Origin: an uncultured Collinsella sp.
Lineage (GTDB): Bacteria > Actinomycetota > Coriobacteriia > Coriobacteriales > Coriobacteriaceae
Direction of reading: 5' to 3'
Assembly (NCBI GenBank): GCA_900547285.1
Contig: URGF01000030.1
Span: 1-18,531, forward strand
DNA: 18,531 bases
Positions 1 through 8,377 of the stretch are shown here, in pieces; within the stretch, counting starts at the first letter, position 1; every line of letters starts with the position of its first letter. The notes beneath the pieces were generated by a model that was not told the DNA's origin, searched no databases, and saw only the letters and a program-made list of their open reading frames with translations. The position numbers and the translations under genes were made by a program.

Positions 1-395
1 AGCGAGGTAACCGGCCCCAAATCCTCCCAGGGATGCTCGCGCTGCAAGTCGTGATAGCCGGGCAGGCGCTTCATCATGGAAAGGACCATGGCAAACATGT
101 GCTCGCTTACGGCCTGACCGTAGGCGCCGATCGAGCAAGACAGCTTGGCGTCGGCCGGCACGGTGCCGGCGGCAAGGTAGTCGTCATAGCCGGCGGTCTG
201 CAATTGCAACAGCTGGAGATGCTCGCATGCCGTGAGCATGTCAGGGTCGATGTTGCCCAGGATCACGTCGGCATCGGCGACCTGCTCGCGCGTGGCGGCG
301 TCGGAGCTCGTGTAGATAAAGTCCTCGCCCGGAGCGCTCGACTCAAGAATTGCGCGATGGCGGTCGTTGACGGGCAGCAAAACCAGGATGTTCAC
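1..395 (-). CDS. D-2-hydroxyacid dehydrogenase, N-terminal part (runs off window)
   Basis: This is the first 131 codons of a D-isomer-specific 2-hydroxyacid dehydrogenase, a family that interconverts 2-oxoacids and D-2-hydroxyacids with NAD(P)H in the cytoplasm. The visible part is the outer half of the substrate-binding domain. It begins VNILVLLPVND, has LQLLQLQTAGYDDYLA (about residues 62-77), and the typical GAYGQAVSEHMFAMVLSMMK stretch (about 89-108) where the chain enters the hinge. The Rossmann glycine motif and catalytic Arg/Glu/His lie outside the window, so the substrate cannot be named. The GTG start at 395 is chosen because GGAGAGG lies a few bases upstream and the protein begins naturally there. 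It lies downstream of the map terminator, and a hairpin repeat (415-449) sits immediately ahead of its ribosome binding site, leaving little room for a private promoter. Confidence 0.8.
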   Translation of the reverse strand, partial: MNILVLLPVNDRHRAILESSAPGEDFIYTSSDAATREQVADADVILGNIDPDMLTACEHLQLLQLQTAGYDDYLAAGTVPADAKLSCSIGAYGQAVSEHMFAMVLSMMKRLPGYHDLQREHPWEDLGPVTS

Positions 396-414
396 AAGCA
401 GTCCTCTCCGCTCG

Positions 415-455
415 ACCTGCCAAAAAGGGACAGGTTTATTTTGGCAGGTTTTATC
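415..455. repeat. REP-like hairpin repeat, copy 1 (CCTGTCCC loop, GGCAGG stem)
   Basis: Arms ACCTGCCAAAA (415-425) and TTTTGGCAGGT (439-449) form an 11-bp perfect stem around a 13-base loop containing GGGACAGG (CCTGTCCC on the other strand). The 35 bases at 421-455 recur exactly at 10289-10323, nearly 10 kb away and beside an unrelated gene, so this is an interspersed repeat and not a gene-specific regulator. It falls between the map terminator and the ribosome binding site of the dehydrogenase. Confidence 0.85.
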
Positions 456-468
456 AGGCAAAACGCTC

Positions 469-514
469 AAAAAAACGCCGGATGCAAGACGAGCGTGCCC
501 GTCAGCATCCGGCG
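469..514 (-). terminator. Intrinsic terminator of map
   Basis: Reading the minus strand, CGCCGGATGC (505-514) pairs perfectly with GCATCCGGCG (476-485), giving a 10-bp GC-rich stem. It is followed directly by seven T residues (469-475). It begins 10 bases after the map stop codon. This is a textbook Rho-independent terminator. Confidence 0.92.
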
Positions 515-523
515 CATCTACAG

Positions 524-1411
524 CTACCAACTCAGCAGCTCGTAGCCGTCCTCGGTCACCACGAGCTGTACCTCGCACTGGGCCGAATCGCTGCCGTCCT
601 TGGTGCGCACGCACCAACCGTCACCCTTGCTGATCTTGATGTCGGGCGCTCCGGCGTTGACCATGGGCTCGATGGTAAAGACCATGCCCGGGGCCATGAT
701 GGTGTCCACATCGGGCGCCTCGGTGGTAAAGCCCACAAACGGGTCCTCGTGGAACTCCTTGCCAATGCCGTGTCCGCCGTACTCGCGCACCACGCTAAAG
801 CCGGCGTCCTCGACCGTCTTTTGCACGGCTTCGGCCATAACGGAGAGCGGCAACCATGGCTTGACGGCCGCCAGACCCGCCTCCACGCTGGCGCGGGTGA
901 CGTCGACCAGGCGCTGGCGCTCGGCAGAGACCTCACCGATGCAGAACATACGGCTCGAGTCGCTAAAGTAGCCGTCCAAAATCGTGGAGCAGTCCACGTT
1001 GATGATGTCGCCCTCGTGTAGCACGTCCGTATCGCAGGGGATACCGTGACAGACCACGTCATTGATCGAGGTGCACACACTTTTGGGATAGCCCTCGTAG
1101 TTGAGATCGGCCGGCGTGCCACCGTGCTCGACGGTGTAGTCGTAGATCATCTGGTCGATTTGGTTGGTGGTCATGCCAGCGGCGATGTGCTCGCCTACGT
1201 AATCGAGCACGCCCACGTTGATGGCGGCCGAGCGCTTGATGCCCTCGATATTGGCGGGCGTCTTGTAGAGCGTGCGGGGCAGAACCTCCCAGCCCTCTTC
1301 CCACAGGCGCTCGAGGCGCTCATCAAAGGCGCTATGGCATTTCTTATATTTTTTGCCGCTGCCGCACCAGCAAGCGTCGTTGCGGCCAGGCACGGGTCCT
1401 TTGTCATACAT
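524..1411 (-). CDS. map: Methionine aminopeptidase type I with N-terminal SEC-C zinc motif
   Basis: This 295-residue enzyme removes the initiator methionine from nascent proteins. Residues 14-26 (CWCGSGKKYKKCH) are an SEC-C zinc motif, as found on some bacterial MAPs and on SecA, where it is thought to help ribosome or partner docking. The catalytic pita-bread domain follows. The expected ligands are visible: His122 (CHG), metal ligands Asp140 (INVD) and Asp151 (YFSDSS), His214 (GGHGIG), Glu248 (TIEPM) and Glu280. The last motif reads AQCEVQLVV, where QFEHT is common, but the metal-binding Glu is kept. The ATG at 1411 has AAAGGAAG upstream. The radical SAM gene ends 55 bases upstream on the same strand, so the two may be co-transcribed, and a strong terminator follows. 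Confidence 0.96.
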   Translation of the reverse strand: MYDKGPVPGRNDACWCGSGKKYKKCHSAFDERLERLWEEGWEVLPRTLYKTPANIEGIKRSAAINVGVLDYVGEHIAAGMTTNQIDQMIYDYTVEHGGTPADLNYEGYPKSVCTSINDVVCHGIPCDTDVLHEGDIINVDCSTILDGYFSDSSRMFCIGEVSAERQRLVDVTRASVEAGLAAVKPWLPLSVMAEAVQKTVEDAGFSVVREYGGHGIGKEFHEDPFVGFTTEAPDVDTIMAPGMVFTIEPMVNAGAPDIKISKGDGWCVRTKDGSDSAQCEVQLVVTEDGYELLSW

Positions 1412-1466
1412 GGCTAACTTCCTTTCATCCGCAGCTAGTATAGCCCACCTTCAGAGCAGCTGCGCG

Positions 1467-2243
1467 CTAGTAGCTCACCTGGCAGGGAATACCGAGGGCG
1501 CGCACGCGCGCGGCAATGGCGTCGAGCACCTCGGGCGCTGCTTTTGCAAGGCCGGCGATCGGTGTCTCGCGCGCCACCGTGTAGATGGTCGCTTCTTGTG
1601 GGCGAATACGCTCAAGCGCCGCGAGCCAGGGGGCAACGTACTCCTCGCTGGTGTTGTCGATGAGCTTGCCCTGATACTCGCCGGTCAAAAAGATTGTCTG
1701 GATAATAACGTGACCGTCAAAGCTTGCGAACGTCTCGATCTGGTGCTCGACGTCATAGGGGCCAACGGGCTGGTCGAGCAGCTGGATAAACGCCGGATCG
1801 ACCGTATCGAGCTTGAGGATGTTGTCGTCGACCATCATGAGCGCGTCGTGCACCTCGGGGCGGTTGGCGCGCGTGCCGTTGGAGAGCACGGCGATTTTGG
1901 AGTTTGGGGCAAGCTCGTCGCGCAGCGCGACGGCGCCGGCAATGGCCTGCGGAAACTCCGGTGCGGCGGTGGGCTCGCCGTTGCCTGCGAAGGTGATCAC
2001 ATCGGGGAGCTCGCCCTCGGCTGCCATCTCGCGCAGCTTTGCCTCGAGCGCGTCGAGTACCACGGCGGCCGTGTTGTACGGCTCATGGCAGGGGCGCTCG
2101 GCGTTGAGGCCGTTTTCGCAGTAAATGCAGTCGAACGTGCAGATTTTACCGCTGGCCGGCATCATGTTGACGCCGAGCGAGAGACCAAGGCGACGGCTGC
2201 GAACGGGCCCAAAGATGGGGCTGGCATTCAAAAACGTAGACAT
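1467..2243 (-). CDS. Radical SAM protein, COG0731-like
   Basis: This is a 258-residue radical S-adenosylmethionine enzyme. Cys35, Cys39 and Cys42 form the CTFDCIYC (CX3CX2C) motif that binds the 4Fe-4S cluster. FAGNGEPT (around residue 83) is the GE-type SAM-binding motif, and NGTRANRP and KLDTVD fit the later barrel strands. The arrangement resembles the COG0731 group related to the wyosine tRNA enzyme Tyw1, but bacterial members of this short type have no firmly established substrate and I do not assign one. The open frame continues upstream to 2837, but the ATG at 2243 is preferred. GAGGAG lies 9 bases ahead of it, the protein begins naturally with MSTFLNASPIFGPVRSRR, and a longer version would overlap the divergent hydrolase. 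Confidence 0.88.
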   Translation of the reverse strand: MSTFLNASPIFGPVRSRRLGLSLGVNMMPASGKICTFDCIYCENGLNAERPCHEPYNTAAVVLDALEAKLREMAAEGELPDVITFAGNGEPTAAPEFPQAIAGAVALRDELAPNSKIAVLSNGTRANRPEVHDALMMVDDNILKLDTVDPAFIQLLDQPVGPYDVEHQIETFASFDGHVIIQTIFLTGEYQGKLIDNTSEEYVAPWLAALERIRPQEATIYTVARETPIAGLAKAAPEVLDAIAARVRALGIPCQVSY

Positions 2244-2291
2244 AGGCTTATGCTCCTCAAGACAATTGTGCCTAAGCATAGCATCGGCTCC

Positions 2292-2316
2292 AAAGCAAGG
2301 TATGGGCTCTTGCTTT
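2292..2316. promoter_or_regulatory. Inverted repeat in divergent intergenic region
   Basis: AAAGCAAG (2292-2299) and CTTGCTTT (2309-2316) form an 8-bp dyad with a 9-base spacer. It lies between the divergently transcribed radical SAM gene and hydrolase, in the 5' region of the former. It could be an operator or a leader hairpin. I see no convincing -35/-10 pair that would decide between these. Confidence 0.4.
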
Positions 2317-2468
2317 ACAAGTTTCGTTTTTTCACGTCGCTCATTATGCCGTGCCATAGAAAGTCTCGGGTCGGGTACAGTTAATCTGCTAACAAGTCGT
2401 AAGGCAATGCGGGTCCATCCAACCGTACTGACGTGCAGCTGGATAGGCATTGATGATGGGGGCACAAC

Positions 2469-3266
2469 ATGGATTTTACGGTCGAGAATGCGGGCACCAC
2501 GATTGCCTGTCGCGAATATGCCGGCCCGGATGTGTCGCCTGATACCCCTGCTTTGGTGTGCGTGCACGGCGCTTGTGTCGACGGCACATTTTTCGACGGC
2601 ATCGCTTGTGAGCTCAGCCGCAACTACCGCGTAATTGCCTACGACCGCCGCGGCTGTGGTAGCAGCAGCGAAGCGGCAGACGGCAGCTATGATCTTGCCG
2701 CTCAGGCCGCCGACCTGCAGGCCGTGATCGAACACGTCGGCGCTCCGACAAATGTGCTTGCGCACAGCGCCGGTACGTTGGTGGCGCTGGAGCTTCTTCG
2801 CGCCGAACCCCATCTCGTCGCCCGTGCGATTCTGCACGAGCCGGCTGTGTCGGCCGAAGGCGTCGGCATGGGCGCAGCTCCGGTTTTGCTCGATATGATT
2901 GCGGCTGGAAAGGTTTCAAGGGCGCTCCGGCTTTTCTTGGGAGCTCTCGGCGACTTGGACCCCGAGGCTCCTGGGACGACTAAGGCGGAAGCCAAACATG
3001 CCCTGCGCAATGGTCGTTGCTTCATGGCCAATGAATACGGAACAAATATGACATATGCTCCCGACTGGGAGCGCGCCTGCGCGTCAAAGGCGGTGTCGGC
3101 TGTGTTTTTGGGCGAGCTTTCGGTCGATACGCCCCGCGAGGCCGGCACGTGCGCGGCTGCCGAATATCTCAATTGCCCCCTTGTGATGATCCCGGGCGCG
3201 CATAACGGTCTGCGCGATCGTCCCGTTACGGCGGCAAACGCCGTTCGCGATATCTTGGAGCGTTAG
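2469..3266 (+). CDS. Alpha/beta hydrolase
   Basis: This is a 265-residue alpha/beta-hydrolase-fold protein, of which the exact substrate cannot be read from sequence. The HG oxyanion-hole motif is at 33-34 (VCVHGACVDG). YDRRGCGSS (58-66) is the conserved turn after strand 4. The nucleophile elbow is LAHSAGTLVALELL with Ser100; its first position is Ala where Gly is usual (A-H-S-A-G). The probable catalytic His is His245 in PGAHNGL, followed by a C-terminal helix. The acid residue is not obvious by eye. The start is the ATG at 2469 with GGGGG upstream. It is monocistronic, with the radical SAM gene divergent and a 211-base gap before the next gene. No signal peptide is seen, so it is probably cytoplasmic. 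Confidence 0.88.
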   Translation: MDFTVENAGTTIACREYAGPDVSPDTPALVCVHGACVDGTFFDGIACELSRNYRVIAYDRRGCGSSSEAADGSYDLAAQAADLQAVIEHVGAPTNVLAHSAGTLVALELLRAEPHLVARAILHEPAVSAEGVGMGAAPVLLDMIAAGKVSRALRLFLGALGDLDPEAPGTTKAEAKHALRNGRCFMANEYGTNMTYAPDWERACASKAVSAVFLGELSVDTPREAGTCAAAEYLNCPLVMIPGAHNGLRDRPVTAANAVRDILER

Positions 3267-3477
3267 CACGCTCGATGACCTGCGGGGAGGGGGACTGTTA
3301 GCGTTTCGTCATTGTTAACGAATGCGCCCATAACCGCGCGCCCGCGGCTCCATTACCGCCGTTTGCCAGGTCATAAAAATGTAACGATAATCGCGCGTTT
3401 GCCTGCAGTTGTTAGATGTTACCCTTGTACCATTTGATATGCACCGTTGCCGTGCGTAACGATAGAAAGGGCCCCAT

Positions 3478-5358
3478 ATGCTCAATAATCACGAGGTCAA
3501 TCTAACCGACGAGGAGGCTGCCGCCGAGGTCGCCCGCGTCGCGAAGACCTACCCCGTGGTGCGTTTGCTGTCGGCCGATCAGATTAAGAGCGAGCCTAAC
3601 TGCCTGCTCGCCGGCAATCGCTGCCCTTGTCTGCGTCAGTCGAGTCTTGAGGCCTTGGCAGATTCGGATGAGGTGTCGGAGCAGCTACTCAATGATGGTA
3701 CCGAGTACCGCGCTCGCCTGCGCCCTCTGAAGGTCGAGGGCGAGCCTCACGTCTTGTTGATGGTGCGTCCGATTGATGAGCAAGAGGCTGCAGAAGAGGA
3801 CCTTGTCTACACCGACGTGCTGACGAATGTGCACAATCGCCGATATTACGAGGAAAAGCTCCGTAGCGCCCGCATGAAGGCCGGCGTTGCGGTGATTGAC
3901 CTTGATGATTTTAAGGTCTTCAACGATACGTGTGGCCGTCATGCCGGTGACCTTGCGCTCGGTGCTGTGGCGACAGCCATACGAAGCGGAATTCGTTCGA
4001 CTGACGAGCTTGTGCGCTATGGCTGCGACAAGTTTGTGGTCGTCATGCCCAATATTCCCTCCGATGACTTCACCCGTCGCCTGCATCAGGTATCCGATGC
4101 CGTTCATGCCACGATTATTCCGGGCCATGAGTACGTGAGCTTGACGGCATGTGTTGGTGGCGTTCGCATTCATGGCGAGACGGTCGATGAGGGCGTTGGC
4201 CGCGCTGTCCAGTTACTGAGCCGCGCTAAGACAAAAGCCGGTACGGTCGTGACCGATGCCGATTCCATCGAGGCCTTCCAAAGCGAAAAGCCTTTGGTGC
4301 TTATTGCCGATGACTCCGAGATGAACCGAGCCATTCTCAACGAGATGCTCAAGGACGAGTATTGCATCCTCGAGGCCGATAACGGTCGTACGGCGCTCGA
4401 CATGGTCGACCGCTATGGCGATGAGTTGTCGCTCGTGCTGCTGGATATTGTCATGCCGGGCATAAGCGGCTTTGAGGTGCTGGCCGATCTGTCGCGCCGA
4501 TCGGGTATCGACAATCTGCCTGTCATCATGATTTCGAGCGAAGATTCCGATGATATGGTTCTGCGCGCGTACGAGCTGGGCGCCTCGGACTATATCAACC
4601 GCCCGTTTGACTCCCGTGTCGTGCGCCGCCGTGTAAGCAACACGATCCGCCTATATGCCAAACAGCGCCGCCTGACGAACCTGCTGTCCCAGCAGTACAA
4701 CGAGCGCGTCAAGAACAGTCGCATGCTCATCGACATGCTTGCCGGCGTCATGGAACTTCGCAATGGCGAGAGCGGCAGGCACGTTACGAATATCGAAAAG
4801 CTGACCGAGCTGCTGCTTGACTGTCTGGTCCGGCGTAGCGACACCATCTCCCTCGACAACGAGGAACGCTCCACGATTGCCCTGGCTTCGGCGCTGCACG
4901 ATATCGGCAAGATGTCGATTGACGATGCGATCCTCAACAAACCCGGGCGCCTTACGCCCGAGGAGTTCGAGATTATGAAGACGCATACCACGATCGGCGC
5001 TGATATGTTGCTTGAGTTGAGCCGCCATCACGTCGGCAATGCGCTTATGGAATATGCGTACCAGATTGCGCGTTGGCATCACGAGCGCTGGGATGGCAGG
5101 GGTTATCCCGATGGCCTTAAGGGCGACGAAATTCCCATTGCCGCACAGGTGGTTTCGGTGGCCGACGTGTACGATGCGCTGACGAGCGTGCGTGTGTACA
5201 AGGACGCCATCCCGCATAAGGAGGCGATCCAGATGATCCTGGACGGTAAGTGTGGCACCTTTAACCCGCTGTTGCTCGACTGCCTGCTCGAGGTGCAAGA
5301 CCGTATTGCCGAGACGTTGGCACGCCCCGCCGACGTCGTTGCGTTTCCCACGATTTAG
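3478..5358 (+). CDS. Degenerate GGDEF + receiver + HD-GYP signalling protein
   Basis: This is a 626-residue, apparently soluble, three-domain protein. Residues 1-105 are an N-terminal region I do not recognise, with a cysteine cluster (CLLAGNRCPC, 42-51). Residues 108-262 are a GGDEF domain whose signature is GCDKF (182-186), so diguanylate cyclase activity is unlikely. Residues 271-395 are a receiver domain with acidic pocket Asp278/Asp279 and phospho-acceptor Asp323; the usual conserved Lys is Arg375 (DYINRPF). Residues 410-615 are an HD-GYP phosphodiesterase domain with His435, His474-Asp475, His503, HHERWDGRGYP (534-544) and Asp563 (VADVYDAL), all of which look intact. The likely output is hydrolysis of cyclic di-GMP or a similar dinucleotide, controlled by phosphorylation. 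The start has AAAGGGG upstream. An HPt gene follows after 23 bases and is its obvious partner. Confidence 0.93.
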   Translation: MLNNHEVNLTDEEAAAEVARVAKTYPVVRLLSADQIKSEPNCLLAGNRCPCLRQSSLEALADSDEVSEQLLNDGTEYRARLRPLKVEGEPHVLLMVRPIDEQEAAEEDLVYTDVLTNVHNRRYYEEKLRSARMKAGVAVIDLDDFKVFNDTCGRHAGDLALGAVATAIRSGIRSTDELVRYGCDKFVVVMPNIPSDDFTRRLHQVSDAVHATIIPGHEYVSLTACVGGVRIHGETVDEGVGRAVQLLSRAKTKAGTVVTDADSIEAFQSEKPLVLIADDSEMNRAILNEMLKDEYCILEADNGRTALDMVDRYGDELSLVLLDIVMPGISGFEVLADLSRRSGIDNLPVIMISSEDSDDMVLRAYELGASDYINRPFDSRVVRRRVSNTIRLYAKQRRLTNLLSQQYNERVKNSRMLIDMLAGVMELRNGESGRHVTNIEKLTELLLDCLVRRSDTISLDNEERSTIALASALHDIGKMSIDDAILNKPGRLTPEEFEIMKTHTTIGADMLLELSRHHVGNALMEYAYQIARWHHERWDGRGYPDGLKGDEIPIAAQVVSVADVYDALTSVRVYKDAIPHKEAIQMILDGKCGTFNPLLLDCLLEVQDRIAETLARPADVVAFPTI

Positions 5359-5381
5359 TTTGACCAAAGGAGTTTTAATCC

Positions 5382-5738
5382 ATGATTTCCATGCGTGAGG
5401 CGTATGAGAAGATCGGCGCCAATTATGATGACGCGTGCGCTCGGCTGATGGGCGAGGAAATGCTTACCCGCTTTGCCCTCAAGTTTTTGGATGACGAGAG
5501 CATGGACAAGCTGGAGGCCGCCATGGCGGCAGGAGACGCCGAAGGTGCGTTTATGGCAGCGCACACGCTCAAGGGCGTGAGCCAGAACCTGGGATTCGAT
5601 AATCTGTACGAGCCAGCGGTCGTGGTGACCGAGGCGCTGCGCGGCGCCGATGCCGTTGACGGCGCTCGTGAGGGAATGCATGCGCTGCAGCAGCAATATG
5701 CGGCTACGATGTCGGCCCTGCGCGAGGCGGCTGAATAA
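5382..5738 (+). CDS. Single-domain HPt phosphotransfer protein
   Basis: This is a 118-residue histidine phosphotransfer protein. AHTLKGVSQNLGF around residues 60-72 is the HPt motif, with His61 as the phosphorylated residue and Lys64-Gly65 in the usual positions. The rest is amphipathic helix, as expected for a four-helix bundle. There is no kinase domain, so it must exchange phosphate with a separate kinase or receiver. It lies 23 bases after the receiver/HD-GYP gene and has its own AAAGGAG, so the two are almost certainly co-transcribed, and the upstream receiver domain is its most likely partner. No histidine kinase is present in this window. Confidence 0.92.
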   Translation: MISMREAYEKIGANYDDACARLMGEEMLTRFALKFLDDESMDKLEAAMAAGDAEGAFMAAHTLKGVSQNLGFDNLYEPAVVVTEALRGADAVDGAREGMHALQQQYAATMSALREAAE

Positions 5739-5765
5739 GGGCTTGCGAGCCTTGGGCTGTGTGCC

Positions 5766-5824
5766 CCGGCCACATATAGGTAAAAGGGCGCCCCGTCGGA
5801 CCATGTGGCCGGCGGGGCGCCCTT
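5766..5824. terminator. Bidirectional terminator with two interleaved stems
   Basis: Between two convergent genes, CCGGCCACAT (5766-5775) is complementary to ATGTGGCCGG (5803-5812), and AAGGGCGCCCCG (5784-5795) to CGGGGCGCCCTT (5813-5824). Both pairings are perfect. They are interleaved (A-B-A'-B'), so they are either mutually exclusive or form a pseudoknot. On the minus strand the second stem is followed by TTTTACC, making it the likely terminator of the hydrolase gene ending at 5846. On the plus strand it is followed only by ATCTGTTGT and would be weaker. Confidence 0.8.
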
Positions 5825-5845
5825 ATCTGTTGTGCTGTCCGTGAA

Positions 5846-6655
5846 CTAACGGGCCTGCTTAACCTTTGTCGCTGCCTCGACAAACGACTTCCACAGGTTA
5901 AAGTCGGTCTCGAGCGTCTTCCACGTGTACTCAGGGTGCCATTGCACGCCCAGGCAGAAGGGTTGGCCTTCGACCTCGATGCACTCGGGAACGCCGTCGG
6001 TTGCCTTGGCGACCAAACGCGTGCTTTTGCCCAGACGATCGACGCAGCAGTGATGTGCCGAGTTGGTCTGGATCAGCCTGTGCCCGCCAACCGCGCGCTC
6101 CAGCAGCGAGCCCGGCACGACCTCGACGGGATGCACGGGGTCGTTGAGCACGTGGGTGTGGCGCCACTGCGTGCGGCCCTCGCGAGCACCCAGGCTCGGC
6201 ACATCCATGCACAGGGTGCCGCCAGTGGCGACATTGAGCAGCTGCGTGCCGCGACAGGTGGTAAAGAGCGGCTTTTTGGCGCGGAGTGCCTCGTCGACCA
6301 GCTTAAACTCAAAGCTATCGCGGATCTCGCAGCAGAGGGTGGGGTCGTAGGGTCGATCATCGCCCCAGCGCTTGGGGTTGACGTCCGGGCCGCCGGGAAT
6401 AGCGATACCGTCGGCGATATCGACGTAATGGCGAATGACCTCAATGTCCTCGGTGATGGACATCTGCAGCGGCAGGCCGCCGGCGGCAAGGATGGCATCG
6501 ACAAAGACGCTTGCGATTTCCTCGTTGGGGGAGAGCGTCTCGCTTAAAAACGGCTTTGCCTCTTCCCAACGCGGCGCCACCAGGATGAGCGGACGGTCGG
6601 CGGGGGCAACGTCGACGTGCGGGGTGTAGGACGATGAGGTACGGGTTCCGATCAT
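5846..6655 (-). CDS. Gamma-glutamyl hydrolase family protein (peptidase C26, PuuD-like)
   Basis: This 269-residue class-I glutamine-amidotransferase-like protein belongs to the C26 family that hydrolyses gamma-glutamyl bonds, for example gamma-glutamyl-GABA. The triad is visible: Cys134 in TTCRGTQLLNV, and His240 and Glu242 in VQWHPEY. IPGGPDVNPKRWGD (86-99) and RHTHVL (165-170) are further family features. The N-terminus carries about 20 residues before the first strand (PLILVAPRW). The ATG at 6655 is the only reasonable start but lacks a strong ribosome binding site. It lies 87 bases downstream of the ABC ATPase on the same strand. This suggests the transporter brings in a gamma-glutamyl compound or a related amino acid that this enzyme cleaves, which is inference from context. 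Confidence 0.88.
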   Translation of the reverse strand: MIGTRTSSSYTPHVDVAPADRPLILVAPRWEEAKPFLSETLSPNEEIASVFVDAILAAGGLPLQMSITEDIEVIRHYVDIADGIAIPGGPDVNPKRWGDDRPYDPTLCCEIRDSFEFKLVDEALRAKKPLFTTCRGTQLLNVATGGTLCMDVPSLGAREGRTQWRHTHVLNDPVHPVEVVPGSLLERAVGGHRLIQTNSAHHCCVDRLGKSTRLVAKATDGVPECIEVEGQPFCLGVQWHPEYTWKTLETDFNLWKSFVEAATKVKQAR

Positions 6656-6742
6656 GGGTGTGGCTTTCGAATCCGGGTGGACATGGCACAGGGGTGGCGC
6701 GGGACAAACGTTACTGATGAATTCGCCCGCGTGGCAATTGGT

Positions 6743-7507
<765 letters not shown>

Positions 7508-7543
7508 GGTGCTCGGCTCCTTATGACTTGAAATGGTAAAGCG

Positions 7544-8377
7544 TTAGCGGATGATGGTCGCGCCGGTCTTGTGCGAAACGTAGACAGCGGCCTTGTTGAT
7601 CGCGACGTTGATGAGGATATAGATGACCGCGATTACCAGGTAGACCGACACGAGGGCGTCGTAGTTAGTAATGAGCACGCGGGCATTTTGCATGAGGTCG
7701 GGGTAGCTCACCACATAGGCGACGGTGGTGTCTTTGACTACGACCACAAGCTGCGAAATCAACGACGGAATGATAAACCGAATCGCCTGCGGTAACACGA
7801 TTTTAAAGGTGATTTTAGCCTTGGAGAGACCGAGCGCCTGAGCGGCTTCGACCTGGCCGCGCGGCACGGCGTTGACGCCGGCGCGGAAGATTTCGGCGAG
7901 TACGCCGGCGGCAGCGAGCGCGACGGGAAGCGTGAGCATCCAAAACGACGGCAGCGCGATCTTGTACTGGGGCAGCACCAAAAAGAAGAAGTAGATGAAC
8001 AGCAGGCTCGGCACGCCGCGGAAAAAGTCGGTGAGCACGCGGCAGACCAGCTGCAGCGGCTTAATGTCGCTGGTGCGGCCGAGCATAAGGGCTAAGCCCA
8101 GCACCAGCGCGATGGCACCAGCGGTGAGTGCGACTTTAACGGTGCCCTCAAAGCCGGCAAGCAAGAACTTCCAGGTGGTGAGGTGCGTAAAGAAATACCA
8201 ATAGTGGACCGAAAGCTGGCCGGTCACATAGAAACGCTGCAGCACCAGGGCGACGAGCGCGGCCACGGCGACGAGTGAGATGGCGGTGCCGATGCGAATC
8301 TTGGCGCGCATCTTGGGGCCGGGAGCCTCGTAGAGCGCATCGCGCATGGTGAGTGCAGGGGAGGAATGCTTGCTCAT
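7544..8377 (-). CDS. Polar amino acid ABC transporter permease (HisM/GltK type)
   Basis: This is a 277-residue inner-membrane permease with about six hydrophobic segments (for example 31-48, 79-99, 121-135, 146-162, 240-262). The cytoplasmic loop that meets the ATPase is the EAA motif region AEIFRAGVNAVPRGQVEAAQ (161-180) continuing ALGLS. It has an unusually long N-terminal cytoplasmic tail of about 28 residues compared with minimal HisM proteins. Its ATG overlaps the last codons of the upstream permease by four bases (ATGA, 8374-8377), implying translational coupling and an assembled heterodimer with that permease. Confidence 0.95.
   Translation of the reverse strand: MSKHSSPALTMRDALYEAPGPKMRAKIRIGTAISLVAVAALVALVLQRFYVTGQLSVHYWYFFTHLTTWKFLLAGFEGTVKVALTAGAIALVLGLALMLGRTSDIKPLQLVCRVLTDFFRGVPSLLFIYFFFLVLPQYKIALPSFWMLTLPVALAAAGVLAEIFRAGVNAVPRGQVEAAQALGLSKAKITFKIVLPQAIRFIIPSLISQLVVVVKDTTVAYVVSYPDLMQNARVLITNYDALVSVYLVIAVIYILINVAINKAAVYVSHKTGATIIR

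Noticed and set aside
1272..2384. Open frame of 370 codons on the plus strand
   Set aside because: Antisense to the radical SAM gene and the start of map, whose motifs are unambiguous.
2244..2837. N-terminal extension of the radical SAM protein
   Set aside because: The frame stays open, but the extension is low complexity, overlaps the hydrolase on the opposite strand, and a good ribosome binding site supports the start at 2243.
3267..3477. Promoter and terminator between the hydrolase and the GGDEF/HD-GYP gene
   Set aside because: GTAACGATA occurs twice (3381, 3456) and TGATAT could be a -10 box, but no combination was good enough to annotate, and no terminator hairpin was seen.
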